From Campanula takesimana (taxonomy: Eukaryota; Streptophyta; Magnoliopsida; Asterales; Campanulaceae), in assembly GCA_026119855.1 (NCBI GenBank), contig JAOWBW010000444.1, positions 682,001 through 746,000 of the forward strand: a stretch of DNA of 64,000 bases, read 5' to 3'. Position 1 is the stretch's first letter. Every line of letters starts with the position of its first letter. The notes beneath the pieces are model-generated. The model was given only the letters and a program-made list of their open reading frames with translations. It was not told the origin of the DNA and made no database searches. The translations under genes and the position numbers were made by a program. This document shows, piece by piece, positions 11,477 through 22,584 of this stretch.

Positions 11477-12616
11477 TCCTTAACATAACCAAATTCAGTC
11501 CTCAAACTAGAATGTCCAACAATCTCAATCTTAGTCTTCATCCAAATGTTTTAGCCTGGAAGGGGAAGGAGAAAGAAAGGAATGAGCGAAAAATGCTCAG
11601 TAAGATCATATACGGACCTCTTCGGGTACTAAGAAGAGGTGACCGCAAACAAGAACCTGTAACGAATGAGTTCCAAGAATACAATCGAACCAACCAAAAC
11701 AATATTGAATACGAAAGTATAAACAATACTAATGCGAATCAATATCAGATGAATAATCAAAAGTTCACATAGGATGATGATCACATAAGCGGTCCATTGA
11801 CCTCAATAAACATAAAACCCACACAGGGTACGAAAAGCCCACAAAGAGCACTAAAGCCCACGAAGAGCACAAATAGCTCACAAAGAGCCTACAAAACTAA
11901 ACAGTGTATCCGGAACACCCCACTACTAATCTTCAGTAGTGTAATTGCCTTAATAGGCCAAATCAAAATTCCCCGCTATTGCGGGTTGTTTAACTTAGTG
12001 TGATCATGCAAATAACAAAAGGATAACAAAGACAAATGAAGCTTAAGAACAAAAGGCGATAACGAATAAGAAATATTGATTTTCAAGTGAATACAAATAA
12101 ACAATAATGTGAAATTAATCAAAGCAACTTAATTTCACGAAGGCCAAAAATATGGGATTTATTTGAAAAACAGACTTTTCGAGGGAGGCAAAGCAAATGC
12201 TAACACAAGGTTAGCTTTAACGTTTCAAAGATGTAAATTTCAAAGAAAATGTGGAATCCTAACCCAAAGAATAAAAATAACAATAAACCTAAAAGACGTA
12301 TAATCACTTACCTCGAATACGCAACCTTAGAGAATAACTTGAACTCGTACAAGTCGCCTAAGATCGTTTGCCAAAATCTAAAATCAAATATAGAATATAA
12401 CAATCCATTTTATAAACCTCTTTTACTAGGGTAAATATCTATACTGTGATGTTCATTAATAAAACTATATAATTTCTCAAATCTCTAAAGTTTTAAAATT
12501 AATTAAAGTCTTAGGAACGGAGGTAAACTATCATTTGTCAACTCTCAAATGTCTAGTAACTCATTAGGAAAATAGTTATACTTTGTTTTTCCTTTTTAAA
12601 AGTAAATAGAAATGAC

Positions 12617-12840
12617 AATTTCCACACACACTAACACACATTCAATTGATACACACTGACACACACTGACACACACACCTACTGCTGCCCACACATACAC
12701 ACACTAGAACACATATTCTGCACAGCCCACACATACACACACTAGAACACATTCTGCACACACACACACACTCACACACACTATCTGCGCACACTCACAC
12801 ACACCCACTAACACACACACAATCTGCACACACACATTAT
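12617..12840. repeat. CA-rich microsatellite/minisatellite in LTR
   Basis: Imperfect (CA)n mixed with a longer unit around CCCACACATACACACACTAG that occurs twice. The same tract is in the right LTR (18330-18545) with small length changes, as expected for slippage after insertion. Confidence 0.85.
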
Positions 12841-13303
12841 TTATATATTATTATTATTTATTTATTTATTTATTTTAACTTCTTCAATTTATTTTCTACG
12901 TAATACTAGATTTTAAAATATAGAAGGGTAAAGACTTTTACCTCAACCAACGCCCCTTTTATAAACGCCTAAGTACTTCCGCTTTGCTTGCCTTCCCTTC
13001 TTGCTAACCTTTTCACTCACTGTCTAATTAAGGTATAATTGAGATTTGGAATGGAGAACTCATACTCCACTAATCTATTTATACTAGAAAAATCGTTACT
13101 TACAAAGTAGATACTTACACTCTCTATTAGGCATATGAAAGGATGTTCATGACACTATTAAATTAATCCCTTATCCTTACTCATGCATGTAATTATCCAA
13201 AGTAATTTAATAAATACAATTTATGATAATTAATTATTATTATACAATTATTTATTATTATCAGGTTATTACATATTATTTATCAAATTTCTTGGATATT
13301 ACA

Positions 13304-15643
13304 TACTTACCCCCTTAAAAGAAGTTTGGTCCCCAAACTTAACGTATATATCATTCATTTATAATTTCAATAATCCCAAAAAAATTCTCTAGCAATTATA
13401 TCTCGTTAATTATTTATTAACTTTATCACCCATCCATTACAAGAAATCACAACCCCAATATCAGTATTAGCGGATCACCAAAAAGTCCATTGCCTAATAT
13501 ACTAAAATGAATGTCTTCAATTCAGGGCTAACTACACTAATCTGAACATGATATTGGCTTAACAATGGTGTTGCTCCCTCATTACACAACGGATTTCAAC
13601 GTACATTAGTTTCATATTAAAACTTATAACCACTACTTTCATGGAAAGAACCATTATAATTAATTCTTACGATCAGATAGCAAACAAAATGGAATTAAAC
13701 TAGACTATGATACCCATTCAAGCCTACTTATGCTAACAAAAAACATGATAAATTGCTAACTTTAACTATCTTCATTCCCTACAAAAAGTTTGGTCCTCTA
13801 AATATAATCAAGTCTCTAGTCTAAGAGAAATAGTCACCACGTTTTTTGCGCACTCTATAATAACTCATCTTTACGAACAAACTAATAAAATTTTAAATTT
13901 GCAGTAAAGGTTTTTAACTAAAACATAACGTTCAACAATAAAATGAAATAACCCACAAATATCTTATAGAGAAGAAAGTTTTCACCTTTAAATTATTAGA
14001 GTATCATTCTAATCCATTCTTCTAAGCCCCAAAATGTAATGCTCGACAATAAAATGATATAACCCTAACATTTAATAACTTTTAACCTCGAAAATATCAT
14101 TCTTGTATTCATTGTTGTTCTAATACCATAATGCACTCTCGTAGTTGCCTCATCCATAGGACAGACTATCGATCTAATGGTACGATTCAAAATTTATCAA
14201 TCGTTCTAAATTAAGCAATATATATCGTAGTTAAAATTACTCCAGTCGTCAAAATATTTGGCTCACCAAGTACACCAAGTAGTATACAAAATCCTAAAAT
14301 CTTTAGAAACGCCATTACCAACGTTTTTACCCTCACTTCCTTAATCACATAGTCTAAATCCGTTAATTGCCAATTGCAACTCAGAGTAAACAATACAAGT
14401 GTTTTTAGATACTCCAAGGCTCGCTACCTCAAGTTTTAAAAGTTCATAGTTACTCAACGTCGTACAATTGAAAGAAAGCGTACAAAACATATGGCTTGAT
14501 TAACTTTGACAACACTCAATGAAATTTCACATTATTTATCAATGTCTATTATAAAGATAAACTTTCTAGATTCAAACCTCTAAGCCCACATGAAGTATCA
14601 AAAATTCTACTACAATTAGTGTACCGTCACTAACACAAAAAGTGTAATATACTTACCCAAAGTACCAGATGTTTGCTAATTATCTCAATTCATAAACAGT
14701 CTCATTATCCACATAACATCTATTCTCTTAAATAGTTATAAATCCTAAGTAAACAAACCCTCACTTAGATTCATCTACCTAAAACTGAATTTACAACCTG
14801 ATTACTTATATCCCATTAACTGTACAAAATAATTCAGCTTCCAACTCTACGAAATGGACTCATTTCAATCGCTCATAAACATCAAACCATCCATTAATTA
14901 TTTTCCTCTGCCCAAACTTTTAGGAACTCACTTTCACAAAAATACTATTATCTAATTTTAAGATATCACAATTTCAACTCTTGCTTATTCACCACAGAAA
15001 ATCTATGCATCAAATAAAATTTAAAACACTATCATCATAGTGCCCATAACATCTAGTTGAATGTTGGAAAAGAAGGGACTACTGCTCCAGCACCAAATCC
15101 AAAACTATGTCCTTAACACTTATTGCTTGCCTAATAGTCATTCACCTTCCAGTCCACAATCACAGGTTAGTCGTACAAATGAAACCTTTATACGAATTTG
15201 TTAAGAGTATCTAAAACTCGTACTCCCATTTAGGCTAAAGCAAATTAATCAAACTTAAAATCTATAAGGCTCTCTTAGAGTTCAACAGACATTTGCAAAT
15301 AAGATTAAGATGCTCATTCAACAACAAATGGTGGATCAGTAACCAACTGAAGATGACAATTGGAAGACTTCTTAGAGATTTCAATTTGATCGTCGATACC
15401 TATGAAGATAAGCCGATCATATCATTAATTCACCCAATAGAGTCAACCCTATATCACCCTTTAGGATCTAAAACCATAGCTCAGCTAACACTCACGACAA
15501 TCAAAAGGCTAACTAGAGGTATCAATTAGACCGTCCATACCTGCAACAAATATGACTGCCATAAGTCGTTCTATTTTGATTCCTAATTCAGAGCATCTAA
15601 TTCTACATCATCGGGACCTAAAGCCAAAGCTCTGATACCACTC
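13304..15643 (-). other. Interior 1 of the TGTAACG element
   Basis: AT-rich, no recognised gag-pol on either strand. Its left end (ACCCCCTTAAAAGAAGTTTGG) is the inverted purine tract of the outer LTR. Its right end (GCTCTGATACCA, 15629-15640) is an inverted tRNA-iMet primer site belonging to the inner LTR at 15644. Small frames (14211-14417 minus, 15293-15529 plus) match nothing I know. Confidence 0.55.
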
Positions 15644-16770
15644 TGTAACGACCTGGAATTTCACAAATTTAATATCCATATATATCAAATATAGTACATT
15701 TTACAACTCTGAAACAATGTACAAAATCTCGCTAATCACCCCGAAATCTCAATAAACTGATCCGTCCCAATTCTTCGATCTCAAACCTCGATCAACGGTC
15801 GACTGCAAAACTGAAACTGGAAGGGGGTGAGCTGGGGGGCCCAGTAAGAAAGGGGATACACAGTATCACAGAAGCCAAAGGAACACAAATATCAAATAAC
15901 ACAGTCCATGAAATTATAAATATGGACGTACCAAAAAGGCTCGAATTTCATAAATCGAATACCAATCGATCATACTTCACAGTCTGATGCACTAATTATG
16001 TTCGGGTCTAGTGGTCTAACAATCAAACACAAACTCAATCTCAATCGTTGGCGCCCACTCTCAGAGCCGAACCAACGCAATCATAATAACAAAGTCCACT
16101 TTGACCGTCACATAATTAGCCACACCAAACTACTCCATATAACAAATCTCATTTCTTTGAGAACCAAAACTCATATAGCATGCTTTCAGTAAAAACAATA
16201 ATTTTCAAAGCAATCTCAATATCAAAGCAATTATCAAAATTGGCTGAACAATCAATATACGTATCAATAAAAATAGAGCACAACGATGGGACGGATACGA
16301 AAAGAATAATCACGTGATAAAACTGACACGGAATCGACACTGCATAGTCTTTCTTACCTCAAAATTGCTAACGACGTATACCCGAATAAATCGAAATTGA
16401 TCCTCAAACTTGAAATTCCATTATACTCGGATGAACCAAATTTTTCTACAATAATAAAGCTCCCTCTAATTCCATGCTTTAGCTTCTGTCATTCTATGCG
16501 CAGCCTAGGTTTCAATGGCAAGTATCTTCAATAAGATTGGAAGCCCTAATTATATATACTACCTACAATTAATCTCCCAGTATAATTTAGTGGGCCAACC
16601 CAAATAAAATTCTTAATTTCATTAAAGTTAAATTGACCCAACGAAAAGCCCAAGCAAATTCTAACTATAACTTGACCATAAACCCAACAACATTATTATT
16701 CACTACTAATCTAAATACCAAATAAATTTAACTCTAAAAATAAAAATCATAAATTTTTGAGGGTATTACA
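15644..16770 (-). repeat. Inner LTR of a second TGTAACG family
   Basis: 1127 bp, TGTAACGACCTGG...GAGGGTATTACA on the plus strand. It differs in length and sequence from the flanking 2.0-kb LTRs. On its left is an inverted primer site; on its right an inverted purine tract (TTCTTTCCTCCTTAAAAGG). So it has interior sequence on both sides, as the middle LTR of a tandem or recombined element would. Confidence 0.75.
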
Positions 16771-16999
16771 TTCTTTCCTCCTTAAAAGGAATTCGTCCTC
16801 GAATTCTATCTTAACTTCATCCCCTAATTTTATTAGGCTTCTACTGCACAACTCATCCATAATAAAGGTAACTAGTTGACCTCAAAGAAAGCTTAGTATT
16901 TCTAAACCGCACAAAACCGTAACATTAAAGTATCCAAACCTATTTAATATCAGAGTTCTTATCCCTTTCAAGATCTAATCCCAATGCTCTGATACCAAC
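16771..16999 (-). other. Interior 2 of the TGTAACG element with primer site
   Basis: About 230 bp. The left end carries the purine tract of the inner LTR and the right end the inverted tRNA-iMet primer site (16986-16997) of the right outer LTR. It is far too short for coding domains, so a deletion or crossover joined a 3' end of one family to a 5' end of another. Confidence 0.65.
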
Positions 17000-18554
17000 T
17001 GTAACGCCCCCAAAATCCGGTCCTATTTTCAGGAACCAAACTTTGGATGCGTTACGTGATCAAAGCAAAACTAATCAAGATAATAATATCAAATGTTCAT
17101 TAAATATATAATTCTCAAAATACATATACTCATCCATACTAGTCTAGGGTTACAACTTAAATATCATAAACTTCTTACTACAAAATATCCTTAACATAAC
17201 CAAATTCAGTCCTCAAACTAGAATGTCCAACAATCTCAATCTTAGTCTTCATCCAAATGTTTTAGACTGGAAGGGGAAGGAAAAAGAAAGGAATGAGCGA
17301 ACAATGCTCAATAAGATCATATACGGACCTCTTCGGGTACTAAGAAGAGGTGACCGCAAACAAGAACCTGTAACGAATGAGTTCCAAGAATACAATCGAA
17401 CCAAACAAAACAATATTGAATACGAAAGTATAAACAATACTAATGCGAATCAATATCAGATGAATAATCAAAAGTTCACATAGGATGATGATCACATAAG
17501 CGGTCCATTGACCTCAATAAACATAAAACCCACACAGGGTACGAAAAGCCCACAAAGAGCACTAAAGCCCACGAAGAGCACAAATAGCTCACAAAGAGCC
17601 TACAAAACTAAACAGTGTATCCGGAACACCCCACTACTAATCCTCAGTAGTGTAATTGCCTTAATAGGCCAAATCAAAATTCCCCGCTATTACGGGTTGT
17701 TTAACTTAGTGTGATCATGCAAATAACAAAAGGATAACAAAGACAAATGAAGCTTAAGAACAAAAGGCGATAACGAATAAGAAATATTGATTTTCAAGTG
17801 AATACAAATAAACAATAATGTGAAATTAATCAAAGCAACTTAATTTCACGAAGGCCAAAAATATGGGATTTATTTGAAAAACAGACTTTTCGAGGGAGGC
17901 AAAGCAAATGCTAACAAAAGGTTAGCTTTAACGTTTCAAAGACGTAAATTTCAAAGAAAATGTGGAATCCTAACCCAAAGAATAAAAATAACAATAAACC
18001 TAAAAGACGTATAATCACTTACCTCGAATACGCAACCTTAGAGAATAACTTGAACTCGTACAAGTCGCTTAAGATCGTTTGCCAAAATCTAAAATCAAAT
18101 ATAGAATATAACAATCCATTTTATAAACCTCTTTTACTAGGGTAAATATCTATACTGTGATGTTCATTAATAAAACTATATAATTTCTCAAATCTCTAAA
18201 GTTTTAAAATTAATTATAGTCTTAGGAACGGAGGTAAACTATCATTTGTCAACTCTCAAATGTCTAGTAACTCATTAGGAAAATAGTTATACTTTGTTTT
18301 TCCTTTTTAAAAGTAAACAGAAATGACAATTTCCACACACACTAACACATTCAATTGATACACACTGACACACACTGACACACACACCTACTGCTGCCCA
18401 CACATACACACACTAGAACACATATTCTACACAGCCCACACATACATACACTAGAACACATTCTGCACACACACACACTCACACACACTATCTGCGCACA
18501 CTCACACACACCCACTAACACACACACAATCTGCACACACACATTATTTATATA

Positions 18555-18585
<31 letters not shown>

Positions 18586-19016
18586 TTTTAACTTCTTCAA
18601 TTTATTTTCTACATAATACTAGATTTTAAAATATAGAAGGGTAAAGACTTTTACCTCAACCAACACCCCTTTTGTAAACGCCTAAGTACTTCCGCTTTGC
18701 TTGCCTTCCCTTCTTGCTAACTTTTTCACTCACTGTCTAATTAAGGTATAATTGAGATTTGGAATGGAGAACTCATACTCCACTAATCTATTTATACTAG
18801 AAAAATCGTTACTTACAAAGTAGATACTTACAATCTCTATTAGGCATATGAAAGGATGTTCATGACACTATTAAATTAATCCCTTATCCTTACTCATGCA
18901 TGTAATTATCCAAAGTAATTTAATAAATACAATTTATGATAATTAATTATTATTATACAATTATTTATTATTATCAGGTTATTACATATTATTTATCAAA
19001 TTTCTTGGATATTACA
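17000..19016 (-). repeat. Right LTR of the TGTAACG element
   Basis: 2017 bp, close to the left LTR. In element orientation it is the 5' LTR. It includes the CA-rich tract at 18330-18545. Frames 17223-17483, 17508-17714 and 17960-18145 repeat those of the left LTR and are not taken as genes. Confidence 0.88.
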
Positions 19017-19048
19017 GGTTACTATGCTTTATAAAGTTATTCATATTC

Positions 19049-19203
19049 GTCCATAAAGAGTGACTCAGTGGTAGAGCCAAACTTCACAATGTGTGGGTCT
19101 CGGGTTCGATCCATTCTCATGCCTCCTAGGACATCATTATTATAAGGGGGTAAGTGGGGAACCACTATCGATCCTCTTTAAAAAAAGAAAAAGAAAAGAA
19201 TGG
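19049..19203 (+). mobile_element. tRNA-derived SINE
   Basis: 155 bp with pol III promoter boxes: A-box-like TGACTCAGTGG (19061-19071) and B box GGTTCGATCC (19103-19112). It ends in an A-rich tail of AAAAAAAGAAAAAG type. The flanking duplication is TATTCATATTC (19038-19048 and 19204-19214). The first copy of the 432-bp duplication lacks the insert, which gives an internal empty site. Family name not known to me. Confidence 0.88.
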
Positions 19204-19214
19204 TATTCATATTC

Positions 19215-19503
19215 TATATGCACAAGAGATTTATAGCTTGATCATTTTGCCTAAGAAAAATATTTAATTTATTCCAAGTGTATAGTCATTTGCATGGTTT
19301 TGTTCCTAACCCGTGTTGAGAAGTATGGTAGTTTATTTTTCATGTTAACTACGGGAGAGACCTAAAAATATTGTAGTAGTTTTGTTTATTTTCGTGTTTT
19401 AGTTATAGTAGTATATATTTATGTTTATTGTTTAGTAGTTTAGTTTTATTTTTATTCTTTATTTTTACTTGAGGACAAGTAAATGATTAAGTTTGGGGGT
19501 ATT
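19215..19503 (+). other. LARD 3' interior and polypurine tract
   Basis: Non-coding end of the LARD. TAAGTTTGGGGGTATT (19488-19503) ends exactly at the right LTR and is the expected plus-strand primer. Confidence 0.8.
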
Positions 19504-20337
19504 TGATGAATGAGTTTTTACTCATTTTATTAGATACTTTTAGGCTTAATTATTGCTTTGTTCTTAAGCTTTTGTTATTTGATTTGAGTATTTTGTGTTT
19601 TTGTTGTCTAGGGTGATTATATGCTCAATATAGAAAAAAAAGGGGATGAAAAAGAGCTTAATGGAGTAAACTTATGAAGGCCAAGGACTGTTGTGAAAGA
19701 CTGCTGAAATCCAGGGACCAATCTCCCAGTTCTGGAACTTCATGACCAAACTGCAACAAAGTGGAAAATCAGAGGACTGAACTGCAAAATTATGAAACTC
19801 CAGGGACTAAATTGCAATTTTCGATTTTCTTCCCAAAAGGTCAGCGGCATTAATGTCAGCCGCACAACACAAGCAGTAGAATTTTATTAATTTGTTTAGG
19901 ATTTATTATTTTCTAGTTTCTTTTTTATATTTCTTTTCCTACAAGTTTAGGTTTCCTTTTCTTTTCTTTTTAGAATTAGATTTTAGTTTTTCTCTATAAA
20001 TACTAGACTAGGTTTTTAGTATTTTTTATCAATCATGTAGCTAGTTAATATTTTGTAAGGTTTGCAAGGTTGGAGGAATTGGTTCTTTGTCTATGAAGAA
20101 CTTATTTCACCAACTACGAATTAGAGGTAACTTTTATCAATTCTATGTTTTATTTTTAATTCTTCCAATCCAATATATTTCTTGTTCATCATAGTAATTC
20201 TTAATGCTGTTTTAGAGTTTCAACTTTATGTTAAGATAATTTTGGCTCTTTAACTACTTTGGTATAAATTCTTGCACTTGCGTGGAGATTTATACATTGA
20301 CCAATATTGTGGTGATTAGATCAAATTGAGGACCTTG
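19504..20337 (+). repeat. LARD right LTR, first part
   Basis: 834 bp that continues at 29213-29615 after the Tekay insertion. Together the two pieces make about 1232 bp, against 1218 bp on the left. The target duplication of the insert is CCTTG (20333-20337, 29213-29217). Confidence 0.92.
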
Positions 20338-22463
20338 TGTCACGACCCGAAATATAGGCTCTATTTTATTAGTAATTAAATGATTTTTACTTAATTATTT
20401 GCTTATTTATTTATTTAAATTATTATTTATTTAAATAATTATGTGTGCAATTTATGTGTTATAATAATTATGCCTAGCATTTTGTTTGGGTCATTTGGGT
20501 TAGTGTAGAAATGTTGGGTCTTAGTTGTTAGTGGGGAGTTTTGAGTTGGGTAGTATTGAGGAGGGGGTCTTTGTGCAAGTTTTTAAATTACTCCTACCCT
20601 CTCCCTACACCTCCTTCTCCCTCATACACTCCATCTCCCTCACCCTACTCCCTCCCATTCCCAGCACAACTCTCTCTCTCTCTCTCCTTGGCATTGGTAA
20701 GTTTTTCTCCCCTTCCTTCTCTCTTCTTTTTCTCCATCTTCCTCTCATTATCATTCATTTCTTAAAACTTGAACATTGTTTAGATCGTCGATAGGATCGC
20801 GTAGAATAAAAAAGAATTGAAATCCATCAACTTTGAGAAAATTCAAGTAAGTTACTTTTCCCCCATTTTGATGCTAAAATGTTCATATCATGTTTAGATA
20901 ATGTTTAATGTGTTATATTTGAAGTTTGGTTGGATTTTGAATTTGTTTGGAATTTATTTGAGTTTTTGGTTAAAAATGGTGAAACCTTGAATGTTGGTTT
21001 TGATTCTTGAATTTGGTTGATAAAGGGTGTTGTTAAGATCCCCTTTCTAGCTAAATGATGTTTGGGTACCTTAGAAACCTTGTTGGGAGTGTTGGTTTTG
21101 AGTGTTATGAAAATGGTATGAAAATGGTAAGGAGATGTGAAGAACCCAGCTGGGAATTTCTCCCAGTCCGTAGACCAGGCGCCCGCCTGTGGTGGACCAG
21201 GCGCCCGCCTACATGCCCTTTTTTAATGGCCAGACCTTCTGGTCATTCAGGCGCCCGCCTGCCCTATTCCAGGCGCCCGCCCGCCCCCTGTTTCAGGAAT
21301 TTGACCTTTTTGCTTGGTTTAAGACTTAAGGCTTAACTAGTTTAGGTTTATTGCTTCTAATTAACTTAAGATAACACCGTGGAACACTTATTTGATTGGA
21401 TTTGATTCTTTTGTGAATAAATATGATATGGAATTTATTTAAGTACCGTTTTGGGAATGTTGGTTCATCCTTGATGTGTTGTTTGGATTGGTTTACCTTT
21501 GTGGTAATTTAATTGGAATGGTTCCCTACTTTGGAACCTTAAGTTGTTCATTCATGCTAAATTATTATTACTTAGCATTTATTTGGAAGCCCAGCTGGCA
21601 TATTTGTTGCATCGGGCGATGGGAATGATTATAATGGCAAAGCCAAGTCCATTATAATGTTGACCATTGTTTTGCCCTTACTATACCCCTTTTCCAGATT
21701 GGCCTTGGAAAGGATAAGTTAGCGTTCCTTTGTGAATGTATCTAGCTAACGGGCATGACTTTGTGTCATGGTCCTTGTCCCTTGTGACACTTTTATTGGT
21801 TATTGGTTCCGGTACCGGGGTTTTCTCTTCGGCTTTCATGCTATTATGGAGATGATGATTTGTTGATTATTGAAGCTGCGCAGCGATCCTTTATTTGGAT
21901 GTTCCGGTTTGGAAAACCTTGGCTATATCCTTTGTTATGTGTTTATTTCCGCTGCCATCTGTTATGTGATAAATGCTATGTGCTATGTGATATTTATTAT
22001 TGCTTATTGCTTCGTGCATCATAGCATGTCATGTAGTTGAATTAGTAACTTATTGAGATTTATCTCACCCCTTTTTCTTTTATCTTTGTTTTTCCTTAAC
22101 CCCCCCCCCAGGTGCTAAGGATTAGTCTCGCTGATCACGAGAAAGAGGACGTCGAGTGTGGATACATTCTTTTGGGGAAGGTTGTTATAGGTTGGTTTAC
22201 ATTATGTAAATGTGTAACCATTTTGGGATAGTTGTACCAAACAATGACGTCACTAAGAATTGTATATTTGTATTTTGTTGGGCATAAACTTGTGGAAGTT
22301 TATGTTAGCTGTAATTGATTTTTATCAAACTTGGTTTTGTAAAACTTTGGATCACTACCTTTTGGTATTAAATGGAATTTTTAACTCTGGTATTTCTTAG
22401 TTTTGGTTTTAGAGTCGACGTCCAGATCGCGGTCTCGGGCCCGCGGGGTCCGGGGTCGCGACA
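20338..22463 (+). repeat. T2 5' LTR
   Basis: 2126 bp. It contains four copies of the inverted repeat AGGCGCCCGCCT (starts 21177, 21199, 21249, 21271; the fourth ends CGCCC). Frames at 20525, 21055 and 21803 recur in the 3' LTR and are not supported as genes. Confidence 0.93.
21177..21282 (+). repeat. Paired GC inverted-repeat cassette in T2 5' LTR
   Basis: Four units AGGCG-CC-CGCCT (the last one variant) at spacings 22, 50 and 22 bp. The 3' LTR has the same set at 27933-28038. The surrounding sequence is AT-rich. Function unknown. Confidence 0.85.
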
Positions 22464-22465
22464 GT

Positions 22466-22479
22466 TGGTATCAGAGCCA
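22466..22479 (+). promoter_or_regulatory. T2 primer binding site, tRNA-iMet type
   Basis: TGGTATCAGAGCCA begins two bases after the 5' LTR and matches the complement of initiator tRNA-Met. Confidence 0.93.
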
Positions 22480-22584
22480 TGGCATTAGCTCTATGTATAA
22501 GTCTAGGTGGATTAGTATGACCTAGGTGGGTAGTAGTGTGCGGAGTGATTAACGGTTGATGTCTTATGCAGGTAATTGTTCTCA

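Larger units (their letters stand above)
4692..13303 (-). repeat. Left LTR of the TGTAACG element, split by copia F
   Basis: The LTR consists of 4692-4884 plus 11482-13303, about 2015 bp without the insert. It is close to the right LTR at 17000-19016, base for base in long stretches. It contains a CA-rich tract near its right end. Open frames such as 11512-11772 recur in both LTR copies and are not supported as genes. Confidence 0.88.
4692..19016 (-). mobile_element. TGTAACG-type LTR element, chimeric, minus strand
   Basis: LTRs read TGTAACGCCCCC...GGATATTACA on the plus strand. The orientation is minus: an inverted tRNA-iMet primer site (GCTCTGATACCA, 16986-16997) abuts the right LTR and an inverted purine tract (ACCCCCTTAAAAG, 13310-13322) abuts the left one. 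The flanking duplication is GGGTA (4687-4691) versus GGTTA (19017-19021), one base changed. The interior is only about 3.7 kb, has no recognisable gag-pol, and contains a second, different LTR with its own inverted primer site and purine tract. A non-autonomous Ty3-like element shaped by recombination is the best reading; the superfamily is inferred from the termini. Confidence 0.75.

Noticed and set aside
15293..15529. 78-residue frame in interior 1 of the TGTAACG element
   Set aside because: No known domain, AT-rich context, wrong strand for the element.
18351..18542. Cys/Val-rich minus-strand frame
   Set aside because: It is a translation of the CA microsatellite.
19055..19130. tRNA gene
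   Set aside because: A and B boxes are present but no cloverleaf is apparent; an A-rich tail and target duplication show a SINE.
20525..22024. Short open frames in the T2 5' LTR (repeated at 27281-28776)
   Set aside because: They recur identically in both LTRs, have no domain, and are explained by LTR sequence.
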